A stretch of 64,000 bases of DNA from Viscum album (GCA_963277665.1 OY728165.1:1757300772-1757364771); one strand, 5' to 3'; shown: positions 37,341 through 49,959, numbered from the stretch's first letter. Notes: generated from the sequence alone by a model not told the origin. Program-made: numbers and translations.

Positions 37341-38683
37341 TCAAGAGGGAGTATAAAGGGGTTTGATAAATTCACTAGATTTTTAAACAATATTCAAACC
37401 CCAACCTCAAGAACCATGGAAAAATGAACGTGTTTGAGGAAGTGGGTTGATGCTCGCCGTCCCTTACCACGATCCTCCAACAATGTTTCTCGATCTTCGA
37501 TCTCAGGTTCAGGGATTCGGTGTTATTCATCACCGCTCACTAGAAAAGACACCATCCTCTATGTATTTGGCATCTCAGCACTTCTTCAGCACTTTTCTGC
37601 TTAGTGAAGTCGTCTGTCATCTCCCCCAAAGCTCTATATAAATTGAATTGGTGAAGGGTAAATAACCACGAAGAGAATTAATGCAGCACATTAATTCGGA
37701 AGATTCCTAAATTCCCCAATATTACTATTACATATATTTAAGGTTCAATCCATTTAATGGATACACACATCACTGAACCCATGATCTGCATGTCCATTGG
37801 AGGATAAGAATGAAAATAAAATAATAAATATATATTATTTTTTTACCATTAAAAAGTCCCAAAACTAAACGTTTTCTCCAGACATACTACGGTCAATGTA
37901 AAGTCTCCCTTAAGAGAATCTCAGTACTACAGATTCAGTGGTGCACTATGATTTTTTATCTGAGCAACGGTTCAAATGATAGAAAACTCACATCACACAT
38001 TTATTGAGCGTACCGTAGAAAAAGTTCAATAAATTAATAACGTTCACCCCCAACCTGCACTAGTCAAGGATAGGATCTACATAAAAAGAACATTCCACAA
38101 CAGACTTAACGGTACACTTTGATTTTCAATACTAGTTTCTGTTTAGAAGATACAGATTTTACAATAAAATAATTCCCACTTAATTATTCTATTTATGGAA
38201 AAAATTAACATTCACTGGTGGCCCGCGCCGGCCAATGATAGTATCTTACTAAAGAGAGCATACCATAAATATCTCAGTGGTGATCTCATATTCTTAATCC
38301 ATGTCAGCGTTCATGAGTTATAATAACATTATTAAAACAATGTTATAATGTTATAAAATAAAATTATTTTTTTATTTTAGTTATGGTTATTCAAATTTCA
38401 GGTTTTCTCATAGGAGTCCTTCAACGACTATACATAATTCACACCTATGGAAAACTCGTCATCCTGAATGTAAAAGTGTTTTTATATTTCTGATCTAGGA
38501 AAGTGTTTAATAGGTATTTCACCTTCTTTGGAAAACTACATATGCACGCTAATAAATGCTTAACAAAACATTGAAAGATCAATCCTAAAACTCCAAACCT
38601 CATAATCATGAGCTATGAGATTTTGCGTTCTGAAAATAATTCCATATAATTAAAAAAATATACCGAAATTCCAGGACAATACA

Positions 38684-38710
38684 TTCTCCCCACCTTAGGA
38701 ATTTACGCTC
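38684..38710 (-). other. Polypurine tract and preceding dyad, element E
   Basis: Minus strand: AGGAGCGTAAATTCCT, then AAGGTGGGGAGAA, then the LTR start TGTATTG. Same order as in T and C. Confidence 0.75.
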
Positions 38711-38719
38711 CTAAAAGCC

Positions 38720-39125
38720 AAAACAATGGAAAATCAAAAAAATGATGGTACTGATCTATAATCTGAGCCTCCCGTGCCCATGTGATCCCCTAGAGATGAT
38801 GTGCTTCCACCGAACTAGAACTAGAGGGATCGACCATCTATGAAGGATAGCCCAAGAGAGACAATATGCTCTAACACCTCCAATAGTAGTTGTAGACCAG
38901 ACCTCCTGCTGAGTGTGTCTACCACTGCGTTCCCCTTCCTATGAGTATAGACTATCTGAATGTCATAGTCTTGGAATAAATCGAGCCATCTTCACTGTAT
39001 CAGCTCTTGAATGCTCTTCTGACACTTTTTCATCCATAGGAAAGACTCCCCCATTCTTTGTCAAAGTTGACAAGGGAGCCTCTACCCCAGAGAAGTCAGG
39101 TGAAAATCTCTGGTAAAACCCATCC
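38720..39125 (-). pseudogene. Element E pol remnant: RT end, RNase H end and chromodomain end
   Basis: Minus strand, in order: YQRFSPDFSGVEAPLSTLTK (about 39125-39065; the YRRF...PLT.L block after RT), LFQDYDIQIVYTHRKGNAVV and DTLSRR (about 38985-38915; the RNase H C-terminus), then ITWAREAQIIDQYHHFF (about 38785-38735), which matches a chromodomain end (EATWE....YP.LF). The central RNase H and the integrase are missing, so RNase H runs almost directly into the chromodomain end. Confidence 0.75.
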
Positions 39126-40690
39126 TATGAAAAAGTCTCTATCCCTTTGGGGAGGTAATCATGGAATCTACTTTTAAAAAGATGTCTCCACACTCTACAA
39201 CAACTTTTGAAAACTGAAAACTGAAAACTCATGTTGCCACATGGGTATGGCTGGGAGAATCATGAGTGATCGGTAATACCCCCCAATGCATGAGCATATA
39301 CTTTGCATCCTATGATTCCTTTTTTGTTGAACAAGGGAAAACCCCTTCAAATATTGTGGATAAACCTCAACAGTTTTTCTGAAAACATTCAATCTGAGTA
39401 TGAACTTTGGATTTTCTTTTTAATACCCAAACTAACATTCTAAGGCCTCGAAGCTACCTCCAAGAGGTTCCAACTGAAATTCTCACACCAAGGTCTAGAT
39501 CGCACCATCGGCATAAGTGTGATTATCCAGTCTCATCCCAAATGTATCTCCATACGTAAGGGTCAAGTCAACAGTTTATCCAGAAACTCCAGGTCTTGAA
39601 CATGATTCGTGGAAAGAAGGAATGTTTAGTTCTTGTGTCTTTTAATATGGCACCTAGTAGAAGACATAGATCATACCTCTAATCATTCATGCATCTCGCG
39701 GGTCACATTCCTTGACCACATGCAGATACTCCCTTACTCTGTCCTCTAGCTCCCTAAGCCAGGTGGGGACCACAATGAGTTGGAGGTTCTAACTTGTCGT
39801 AATGTATACCACCTCATGCTGCTCTCGTAGGTCAACTTCCACGTCTGCTACCTTGAAAATTCATATGTATCTATAAATTCCTCTTCTCGAAACATTTTTC
39901 CCACCCAAGTCTCTAATACTGACATCATTTTCCTTCTATTCCCACTACTAACATTCACTAGCCGTATCTACTCAAACAAAGAAAATTCAAGCACATATGT
40001 TATGTCTTGCACAATAACATTAGTAAGAATTCATAGAGGAATATTTTTGCCTTGTATGTCCCTAAACACACCTCTCTCTATGGTCTATGACCTAGAGAAC
40101 TAACAGTATTGTATTCATCGAGTATCTGGGGTGGTCGGTACCCCATGATTAATACTCCTCTACTGACATGTCATCCTACCGAAGTAGTAGAAGCTCTAGG
40201 AAACTCTCATCCCATAGCTATCTATGGAATGAGACCCACTTCTTTGATGAATGTTCTCCAGATTGTATAAAAAAAATACACTATTTTCAAGATCAGGGTA
40301 ATCTCAAACATGTCACCATCCTAATGAGCCACAAATAAGTCTCTCTACCAGGACCGTCTTCTGATCGAATGGTTCCATGGCTAGATGGAAACTTGGCCAA
40401 CACCTCAAGACTGTCCTTAGACTCCTATAAGACTGGGCCACCTCAAAACCTAAGGGGTATCTTATTCTGAAATACATGCAAGGAACAAATCCTACATGTG
40501 TCCTCTACCAGTACATCTGAATTGTAACTGCTGACCAATGGGTAATGATATAGCTGGTACACTACACGAAGGTACCTTATTTGGAAATAGTCCATGTACT
40601 AAAGCCTAATCAACATGAAGATGATCATCATAGTCACGCAAAGATAAAGAATAGAAACTAGGATTTCCATATGATCTTCAGGTGTCACAA
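39126..40690 (-). other. Element E internal middle, not resolved
   Basis: Lies between the Gag start and RT end, where the Gag C-terminus, protease and RT would be. I could not match any stretch confidently. There is no long frame on either strand, and the small frame at 39195-39392 is not recognisable. Confidence 0.4.
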
Positions 40691-40910
40691 CTAGGCAAAA
40701 AAAGACTAGCCATAGGCTCTAGACAATTTTTAATAGCCTGGGGATCAGTCTCCCCTCCGAACCTCAGAGCTCTATGCAGCTGAAACTCAGGAAATGTGAT
40801 TAGTCAGCGTGAACCATCTACTAGGGGGGATAGTGTCATCTTCTTCTCAACTGGAGGTGGTGCTACTGGTGCACCACCTAAAGGTGCTAACACCGTAAGA
40901 GCTCCCTACA
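40690..40910 (-). pseudogene. Element E Gag N-terminal remnant
   Basis: Minus strand gives ITFPEFQLHRALRFGGETDP, then AIKNCLEPMASLF (about 40800-40700). This corresponds to the F....PP.F.G..DP...E.WL..ME..F motif at the start of the chromovirus Gag capsid domain. Broken downstream by stops. Confidence 0.65.
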
Positions 40911-41251
40911 CTTAAGCCTCATCACTCAGTGGGCCATCTTCGTGTACTCTCTTAGGAATTCTGGATAGATGACTACGTGGAAACATCCTGAAATAAATAG
41001 CTACACAATAGTCTATATGATATACCTGGTGTGGTGACATAAAGTAATAAAAAGGACAAACTTTCAAAAAATATGTGCAATCTGTGGTTTCGTGAACTGA
41101 GTTAGAAATTAGAATTCAGTGTCCTGGTGTATGGATACTTCATTCGTCACACCAAAATTGGATTCCCCAAACTAAAAACGAGACTCATAACACTCATCAC
41201 AATTCCCACATAAAAAAGGATGAATTATTAGTTCATTGATATAACTGACTC

Positions 41252-41262
41252 CTCAAATACGA
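41252..41262 (-). other. Degenerate primer binding site, element E
   Basis: Minus strand TCGTATTTGAG matches TGGTATCAGAG at 8 of 11 positions, three bases inside the LTR end at 41266. Confidence 0.5.
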
Positions 41263-41265
41263 CAT

Positions 41266-42976
41266 TGTCACGATATGTCCCTCGAGGATCGTGATGTGAC
41301 TAGTCGAAGCCCTCCATCCATAGGCCAGGGGCTGTCCACTAGCAACAGGATGGTGTATCCTTATAATGGGAAGGGATTTTCTTTTAACCTATAATGTCAC
41401 ATAGTCCAAGATCAAAACAATAAGTATCAAAAAATTAAACTGATATAGTAAATGTGTGCTGGAATTAAAGGTGATCAAATACAAGACCAAATGATATTAT
41501 GAGTACAAATATAATGTAAAAATACAATATAAAAATACAAACAACTATGGGATCATCCACTGAGGATCCTACCTAGAGGGTATGTAAAACTCACAATTTG
41601 TAGTCCCCATGTCACATCACCCAAAATGGTACACCTCTGAGTATCGTCCTGTCCAAGCTCGCTCATCCTCGATCAATGTAGTTTGTCATCTTACCAAGAC
41701 AAAATAAAGTGAAGGCGTATCCCTTGGAAGGGGGAGTATAATAATACACAGTAAGGACCCCGAGACCTCGTAGGACTCTTAGAGTTACACAAAGGAAAAA
41801 CAACAATGTAATAAATCAAGTCTACATTTGTATATGCCGATACATATTACACTTTTATCAAAATATACCCATCTCATAATTGATGGATGAATATCAAAAT
41901 GGTGAAACCATGAATGTAGAAATACCACAGGGGTAACACTAGTGAAATAGAAGTACTGCATAGGTTACAACACAGAGATAGAAGTACAACACAAGTAACA
42001 CCACGAAGACAGTAGCAGAAAGGTAGATGTACCACATAGATAACACCACTAAGACAACACCACGACGGTAGAATTACCACACAGGTAACACCACGAAGAT
42101 AGAAATACCACACATGTACTACCACGAAGATAAAAGTCCCACAGAGAAAACACCACAATGATAACACCATGTACGTTATTGAGACCAAGATCTCAATCAG
42201 GTATAACAGAAGTACAATAGTTCTGATGATTAGTCATAAGGATGGATCATCTTATTCGCTTATGTAGCACTACTTCTGACCCACACAGGTTCAATAGGTA
42301 ACTAACCAACACTGACCCACATAGGATCTGACCCACCTTGGATCTGTATGCGCTGGCCCACACTAGATCACTGAGCGCTAACTCACATTGGATATGACCC
42401 TCAGTGGATCAGTATGCGCTGACCCACACACGATCGCTATGTGCTGACCCAAAAATGATATTATAGATGCTGACCGACATAGGATCAATGTTCTTCCTTC
42501 AAGTTACAGCATACTCGAGGATTCCTCACACCCGGTGTGCTCGGGTTCCATAGAATTTTCCTCTCGAGATATCATTTTTATCTAAACATACACTAATCTC
42601 CACAAAAGAATTATCCCAAAGGACATCCATGTTTGTAAGAGTTCTAACGTTATAGACGGTGAGTTAATCAGACACAAGGTTTGTGAGTTATAATAATTTT
42701 AGTTCCGAGGGCCCGATATGATACGGGTTCGATCAGACTTGGCCATAATCTAACTATTCCCAAAACATAAGTGTATTATGTCAAAACGACATTATCTCTC
42801 TATGGGAACTAGCGCCATAGACGGTTCTTCAAATGGATGTCCAGATTTCATGATATGGCTCCTTTTGTGTTTATGGGTCCGGTTGAGCCTGGGTCCGGTC
42901 TGAACTGGTAGGACATACCCAGTTCGGGCGGGGTCGCGGTAGGCTCGGCCCGCTGGGCCGAGGTCCAAACCATAAG
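41266..42976 (-). mobile_element. Element E 5' LTR, truncated
   Basis: Homologous to 35010-36690 of the 3' LTR, including both short repeat arrays and the start of the GC-rich block. The remaining 2 kb or so is separated by the C insertion and lies off the window. Confidence 0.78.
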
Positions 42977-44966
42977 TATAGAATCCCACCATTTTATCAC
43001 ATAAACATTCATTGCATTTTACAAAACCGAGGATCATTAAGGTTTAGTGTCTTGGAAACCAGGAACATAAAACATGAAAACATAAAACATTATTCTTAAA
43101 CACTTGAAAGGCTTCTCCTTATGTTCATCCTAGGTACATTACTACATCTCATAACCTGGGGACATACATCAAAAGAAAGGGTGAGAAGAAGGCCCAGTAA
43201 GGGAAACAAGGGGAAACATTTACATGTGAACTTGAGATACATCAACAATGTCATGGAAAAGAACATTAAGGAATGAGAAGGAAATCATGAGGAATATCAT
43301 AATAAAAATAATGTTTTTAATAACATGATCATGTGGATACATAATTTTACTATGAAAGTCATTTCTGTTTCTCCAAGGTCCATCCCCAAGGTGTCAATAA
43401 GAAAATTACCAAGGTTATTCACCAAGGTATCAGTCTAAATGGTCATCTCTAGAGATTTAGTATTTACACAATGCATTGGAGCACTATTTGGGAACACCGT
43501 TAAATTTTCCTTTATTATCATGTGAGCCACATATATCATCATCAATTATTTCATAAACAACCCATATATCATAAAAGAAATCGGTTTAATTTCATAATCA
43601 CAATTTTTTAAAAAATGCTTTAAAGACGTGATCTATGTATCACTTTAAAACCCATAGAAAAGGAATGTGGGTATCATGTATGTAAATCCCATAATTTAAA
43701 ATAGAAAATTTTGGTATATTTGTAAATACCCCTATAGAAGAGAGAGCTTTGAGTATTCACTTAATAAAATAAATGAACTTTTGAACAAGAGAGAGAGAGG
43801 TTTTGAGACGCAAATTCTATAGCATAACGACTATGTTTTTGGGTTTTAGAAAACATTGAAAAGAGAGGGACATGGGTCAAAAATTCATAAATTACCCATA
43901 AAAAAGTTGAGGGATAGAATATGAAGGATATATAAACATGGTAATTAAATTTTAAAGATATACCATATGAATTTAATAACATTAAAGGAAGACAAAATTA
44001 AGATTTCTCTAATAAAAGTTCGGGAGCCTAACAGCACCACTGAAATCTTCATAACACTGAATTGAAGAGATCAAATAGGGTCTCTCATCATATGAACAAA
44101 AAAACCAGTATGAAATATATAGAGGTAATACCCCAACAAAATAAAAAGGAACTTGAAATACTTGACATGAATGTAGAACATTGAAAAATGAGAAAGGTGA
44201 ACGAATCCCTTATAAATTCTGCAGCCTAACAGCGCCACATAAAACATAAAAATACTGAATTGAAGAGATAAATTACGTTCTCTAATCATATGAACATAAA
44301 AGATATGTATGATAGATATATAGATCATACCCAAACATAAAAAAAAGAAATTGAAAGACTTGAAATGAATGTAGAACATTGAAAAATGAGAAAGGTGAAC
44401 GAATCCCTTAAAAATTCGGCAGCCTAACGGCGCCACATAAAACAAAAAAATACTGAATTGAAGAAATCAAGTAGAATATCTCATAATATGAACATAAAAT
44501 ATCAGTATGATAGATTTAGAGATCATTCCACAACAAAATAAAAAGTAACTTTAAATACTTGACATGAAAGTAGAACTTGAGAAGGGTGAAAGAATCCCTA
44601 AAAAATTCGGTAGCCTAATGGCGCCACTTAAACATTATTAAAATAAAATGATGAGAGAAAGAGGGGGTATATAATCATATGAAAATGAAAAATATAGTAG
44701 GATAAATATAAAAGAACATCCTCCAACAAAAGAGCATGGAGCATAAAAGATATGACATAAAAGAGATTACTTGAAAAGAAAGAGGGAGTAGGATCCCTTA
44801 CCTTAAAACGTAACACTTAAAACTCAATGGTTGGGACCTTGGGGGATTGGGGCACCTCAGAAGGACTCATGTTATCCAATGAAATAGTTTTTTGGAGTAT
44901 AAAAATAAAATAGAATAACACACACAATTAGGAAACAAGAGTTATTCAAAATTTCGGGTTGTTACA
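42977..44966 (-). mobile_element. Element C LTR1 (terminal 3' LTR, 1990 bp)
   Basis: Minus-strand start TGTAACAACCCG at 44966; end GGGATTCTATA at 42977, directly abutting E's LTR. The end agrees with the other copies, where the primer site follows. Confidence 0.8.
44010..44815 (-). repeat. Four tandem copies of a 198-bp unit in C LTR1
   Basis: The anchor AGCCTAACGGCGCCAC recurs at about 44025, 44223, 44421 and 44612 (spacing 198, 198, 191). The rest of the unit includes GAATTGAAGAGAT and GGTGAACGAATCCCTT. The anchor contains GGC...GCC dyads. Confidence 0.85.
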
Positions 44967-45001
44967 ATCATCCCCCCTTAAGAAATTGTGTCCTCGCAAT
45001 T
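44967..45001 (-). other. Polypurine tract and palindrome, C internal 1
   Basis: Minus strand: AATTGCGAGGACACAATT (45001 to 44984), then TTAAGGGGGGATGAT before TGTAACAACC. The palindrome is identical to that of T copy 1. Confidence 0.85.
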
Positions 45002-46064
45002 TTTAAAATTGGGTTTTGAATTTTTATTGAATGTCCCACACCAGAAAAGGAGTCAGTAAAACTATTACTTTAAAAGAAAGAAAAGGAAGTAAAATGGTCA
45101 ACCGAGTTAACCCATACTAGGATCCCATGTAATAAAACATGGACATGGAGGAGAAAACAAAGTGTCAAAATATAAGGGAGCGTGATAGAAAACATGATTA
45201 GAATAAAGTTAACAACAAGAAGATCACGAACATATGATGTTTGTAAATTGTCATTGATTACCCTGTAGGAAACGTAAACAAACAATGTTTTTGTTTCACG
45301 TTCCTTTTCTTAATTTTGAGGAATCCATTTACAACATATAACAAAAACATAAGGAAATATACCTACCTGCAAGTAGAGTTTCATCCCTTAATAAGTTTCT
45401 ACCAAAACTATTCTTTTCTCCAAATGATGATCATTCATAAACACTTGGTAACATCAAAAGAACAAGAATAATCTACTAGAGAATCATTTATTCTACAATA
45501 GAAAAACTATCTATCTTCAAACTTTTATCCCAAAAACAGAAAGGGTATGATAAAACAACTCTTCAAAAAGGAAGAATCCCATAAGAAGGGAAACTACTTT
45601 TAAATCATCAAAGTTCCATAGTAATACCCAGAGTTCATCATAGACCATTCTGTAAATAACTGTCCTTAAAATTCCTCAAAATAAACCAAACTAAGATTGA
45701 AACCCAAATAAAAGAAGTACATGATAACATATTCTTCCAAGATAAACTTTATCGTTCATCTCCAAGCAACATCAACCACTACTCACATATTATAACAAAA
45801 GTAACTAACCTAAACATATTTTCCACAAGATAGTCAATCATTTCCATAAGAAACCAATAATACCATATGTTCACCTTAAATTCATTGATTCTTCAAAATA
45901 TAATTCAACCTTTACTCCTCAAAGAAAATACCGTAGTAATTTATTTACCTCGATCAAATAGGTTTCCCAAAACAGTGAACGTCTTCCAAAATAATGATCA
46001 TATTTTAATTCCCTCATCATCTCTATCATATTAATACTAAAAACTTCACATTTCCTATCACATT
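45002..46064 (-). mobile_element. Element C internal region 1, first part
   Basis: AT-rich, no recognised coding on either strand. Colinear with 60913-61960 of internal 2. It ends in ACATT (46060-46064), the left target duplication of D, and continues at 58331. Confidence 0.7.
46060..46064 (+). repeat. Target site duplication of element D, left
   Basis: ACATT, repeated exactly at 58326-58330. Internal 2 of C shows the related uninterrupted site near 61955. Confidence 0.85.
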
Positions 46065-46253
46065 TGTTGAGCCCTCTAGAAAATTGTTGAATTATTTCTA
46101 TGATTGATGTTTTAGTAATCACAAATCATCGATTACTTAATCTAGTTGGATTTCTCATATACATAATAACAATATCTTAGTGAATCAGTGTATATTGGTT
46201 GGATCATGTTTTTATATCTTTGTTATTGATTTACAAGTATTCTGGAAGTCCTC

Positions 46254-46380
46254 TGGATCAAACAGACAACGGTCGCACCGATCCATATCAAACAGACAAC
46301 GGTCTCACTGATCCATATCAAAGGACAACGGTCTCACTGATCCATATCAAAGGACAATGGTCTCACTTATCCAGATCAAA
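46254..46380 (+). repeat. About four short repeats in D 5' LTR
   Basis: Units built on GACAACGGTCTCACTGATCC and ATATCAAA, period about 27-30 bp. The 3' LTR has the same at about 56536-56660. Confidence 0.8.
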
Positions 46381-46930
46381 TGAGCCACCGATCATGACAC
46401 AATGATGCTGATCAAATGAGTCACCGATCATGACACACCGATGCTAATCAAATGAGTCACCGATCATGACACACCGATTCTGATCAAATGAGTCACCGAT
46501 CATGACACACCGATACTGATCAAATGAGTCACCGATCATGACACACCGATGCAGATCAAATGAGTCACCGATCATGACCCAACGATTCTGATCAAAGAGT
46601 AACTGATCATGACACACCGATGCTGATCATCTGAGTCACTGAAGATGTCTCACCGATGCTGATCAAATGAGTCACCAATCATGACACCCCGACGCTGATC
46701 ATCTGAGTCACCGAAGATGTCTCACCAATGTTGATCAAATGAGTCACCGATCATGACACTCGAATGCTGACCATCTGAGTCACCGAAGATATCTCACCGA
46801 TGCTGATAAAATGATTCACCGATCATGACACACTGATGCTGATCATTTGAGTCACCGAAGATGTCTCACCGATGCTGATGCTGATGACCTACCGATCACT
46901 TGACTCACCAATCACTTGACTCATCGATAG
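46380..46930 (+). repeat. 36-bp minisatellite with TGAGTCA boxes, D 5' LTR
   Basis: About 15 imperfect units of two alternating types: one with ATGAGTCACCGATCATGACA and one with CTGAGTCACCGAAGATGTCT, both followed by CACCGATGCTGATCA. I count about 11 exact TGAGTCA heptamers, the core recognised by bZIP (GCN4/AP-1-like) factors. Enhancer function is inference. Confidence 0.85.
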
Positions 46931-48093
46931 TCATAAACAGTTGTTTGAATTTCTATATCTTTATTTAATCTAACAAACGGTAATTTAGGAATATTTTAAT
47001 TCTCTATCGTTTATTTAATGAAGGTTGTTGGATGTCAGGGAACCGTACATCATACCTGCAAAAAGAAATTATTTCTTTTACAAGAGATTGTGCCATAAAT
47101 ACAAGAAGTCCATGCTGGTGAAAAAACAACTGGTGTGACAACGACGAGACATATATGAGTGCAAAGAGTGGTGGATGAGATAGTTTTAGAAGACATAGAA
47201 CCTCATACATAGTCAATCTTACTCAAGAAGAGTTCTGTACATTCACGAGGACATTGAAGAACTTCATCCACTACATTTCTCACTATCTCTGAATCTGGAT
47301 GTCATGCAGACGATACTCTATTTTTCAGAAAAAAACTAGAAGAGGACTCAGAATCATCTCCGATCGAACTCAAGGAGTCCAAAGCTTCACTAAAATCACT
47401 AGATCCATTTCCAATCTCTACATCTCTACTATGTGATTCATTATTTCACATTTCGAGCAATGTGTGTTATCCCCTGAATTTAACACACACACTGTCTCCT
47501 GTACTTTAACTGGAGGATCTGTAAATCAATACTCAAACTCTTACATCATTTATTTCCCACTGAGATAGTGGTAGAGGTCGTGTGTGACCTGGACAGCTGG
47601 TTGTTGTTGTTCTGTTTCCTACGAATAATAGTGGTAGAGGTCTTGCACCAGGACAGTTGTCAAATATTGTAAACCCCGATCCAGGGTGTGGATCAGACTT
47701 ATACAAATTTTTGAGAGGACTAAGTCTCGGCTTGAGGGAGAACCTATTGGTTATATCTTCTATTCTATATCTTTCAATGTTATTCTTTTATTTCACTGAT
47801 AATTACTTTAAAACCAAAACTGTTTTAAGGTCACTTTGATAATTAAATTCTTATGTGTTTATATTAGTTGTAAATCAGTAAGTTAGTTTTAATAGTTAAT
47901 CAACCTTTATATTTTTATTAACTGGGAAATAATCAATCCCTTAAGAACCAAAAAGAACCTTTACTTTATATAAATTCACTACAGTTTAATTCAGTATTTT
48001 ATTTGGGGGTTTTTAAGACAAAGTTTTCTAAAATAGAAATTTTAATTGGAACTCAATTCACCCCCCTCTTGAGTATCCACTCTGACCAACAAT

Positions 48094-48105
48094 TGGTATC
48101 AATGG
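48094..48105 (+). other. Primer binding site, element D
   Basis: TGGTATCAATGG two bases after the LTR end; it matches the initiator-Met type site over its first eight bases. Confidence 0.8.
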
Positions 48106-48230
48106 TTGTTTAAATATTTTCTAAAGTACTATGTTTTTCAACTGTGATTTTAGTTGTATTTTAATGTTCTTAAATTTTTTTTAATTATAAATTTTTATCT
48201 CTTTAAAATCATTTAATTAAGTAAGTTATC

Positions 48231-49946
48231 ATGGATAATAGACTTGAAGGTGTTTCTACCAATAGACCACCATTTTTAAATGGAACTAACTATGCTCAGT
48301 GGAAAATCAAGATGAAGATTCATTTAGAGAGCATGGGTTTTGATATTTGGACTCCTATAGAATCAAAATATAAAATTCCTACTACTGTTAGAACTACTTG
48401 GAATGAAGCTACTAAGGCTTCCTACAATAATAATTGTAAAGCTATGAATGCCTTGTACTATGCTTTAGGATATGAGGAATTAAATAGAATATCTTCTTGT
48501 AAAACTGCTTATGAATTTTGTGATACCTTAGCTGTTTCTCATGAAGGAACAAAAAATTTTAAGGAAATGAGATTGAACACTTATACTATTAAGTATGTTA
48601 ATTTTATGATGAATCCTGATGAACCAATTTCTGACATGTATCTCAGGTTTAATGAAATTTTCAACAGAATTAATTCCCTGAGAAAGGATGTTCTATCAAA
48701 GGAACAAATTATGAGAATTCTAATATGTCTACCTGAAAGATGGAGGGGAACTTCTGTCTCAATTAGAGAATCATGTGATATTGGTGAACTACCAGTCAAG
48801 GAACTAATTGGAAAGTTGATGATGTATGAAGAGGAAGTCAAGGTTAACAAAGAAGAAGAAGATGAACCTAGAAGGAAGTCAGTTGCTTTCAAGACTTCAA
48901 CTTCAAAGAACAAGAATAAGGAGAATTTTCAAGCTATAAATGAGAGTTCAAGCTATGAAGATAGTGAATGTTCTTCTAATAGTGATGCTGAGATGGCTCA
49001 CATATTCAGAAGGTTTAAAAAGTTTTATAGGAAGAAGAAGTTTTTCAGAAAATCAAATTATAAAGGTAAGTATAACAGCAAGGGACATTGGAAAAAGAAT
49101 TGGAAGAAATATGACAAATCAGATGAAGTTGTCTACTATGAGTGCAAAAGAAAGGGACATAGAAAAGCAGACTGTCCAAAGTTCAAATACAATATGATGT
49201 ATGAATACAAGGACAATAGGTTTAAGAAAGTCATGAAGGCTTCTTGGAGTGCTTCTGAGGATAGCTCCACTGAATCTGAAGTTTCTAAAACTAAACACAG
49301 AAATAAGGAAAACATGTATTTTATGACAAACACCTCGGAGGTAACATCTGAAACTCTATCTTGAAATTCATACTATTGTGAAGATGATTAATACTTAGAA
49401 AACATGTCAAAATATGAACTATTTGAATACTGTGATATATTAGAAGAAACCTGTAATGGGCTGAAAGACAAATACGAAGGTTTAAAGAAACAGTATACTT
49501 TAAATGTTAAACATATATCTGATCATCATATTGAAATATAAAAGAATGCTCAGTTTCATAAAGAAAATACTGAACTGAAATTATCTAATGAGAAACTCAA
49601 GAAATACTTACAGAAATTTATAAATGGTAAAGATACTCTTACTCAGATGCTAGGTAACCAAATAGCACCTAGATACACTACTGGTATAGGATACCAACCT
49701 GGAAAAAAGAAAATTACCAAAACTAAATTCATTCCTAAATCTGGACAAAATGTATCTAGTTCTGAAACGTCATATGCTTCAACTAGTTATATTCATAGTT
49801 ATGGATCTAATAAGGTTTATATTTTAAAATATATTAACTCTATAAATCTTATGAGACCCATTAGACAAATATGGGTACCTAAAGTTTTATTGGCTAACCT
49901 GTCTGGACCGAAGAAGATCTGGGTACCAAAATCATTTCCTATCTAA
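48231..49946 (+). pseudogene. Element D Gag (three in-frame stops)
   Basis: Copia Gag. ATG at 48231. The N-terminal block NGTNYAQWKIKMKIHLESMG is typical of copia Gag (UBN2-like). It is followed by a capsid region with FNEIFNRINSL, a basic stretch (RFKKFYRKKKFFRKSNY) and one zinc knuckle near residues 302-315. The knuckle's first Cys is Tyr (VYYECKRKGHRKADC), so it could not hold zinc normally. The first stop is at 49362-49364. The same frame continues, with stops near 49389 and 49539, through a coiled-coil-like stretch (ENTELKLSNEKLKKYL) to 49946. This long C-terminal tail fits SIRE-type Gag. Confidence 0.9.
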
Positions 49947-49959
49947 ATTTTTTTTTGTA

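Larger units (their letters stand above)
35010..38683 (-). mobile_element. Element E 3' LTR (3674 bp)
   Basis: Starts (minus strand) TGTATTGTCCTGG at 38683 after the purine tract and ends GGTCACCA at 35010. It contains two short-unit repeat arrays, a GC-rich block (36590-37340) and two strong hairpins (36838-36873). A possible minus-strand TATA (TTTATATAG) lies near 37640. Forward-strand open frames here (for example 36902-37333) have no gene-like signature. Confidence 0.8.
35010..42976 (-). mobile_element. Element E: chromovirus on minus strand, 5' LTR truncated by element C
   Basis: Read on the minus strand: truncated 5' LTR (42976 to 41266), degenerate primer site, 2.6-kb internal region with gag and pol remains, purine tract (about 38690), full 3' LTR (38683 to 35010). 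The two LTR 3' ends align (CATAGGCCAGGGGCTG in both, at about 35060 and 41320). E is inserted into A's integrase, and C into E's LTR. Confidence 0.82.
46065..48091 (+). mobile_element. Element D 5' LTR (2027 bp)
   Basis: Starts TGTTGAGCCCTCTAG and ends CTGACCAACA before the primer site. Contains a repeat of about 30 bp (46254-46380) and a minisatellite of about 36 bp (46380-46930). A TATATAA lies at 47967, near the 3' end; whether it is the functional TATA box is unclear. Confidence 0.9.

Noticed and set aside
46380..46930. CRISPR-like appearance of regularly spaced repeats
   Set aside because: The units are contiguous and imperfect with no unique spacers, lie inside a plant LTR, and occur again in the partner LTR.
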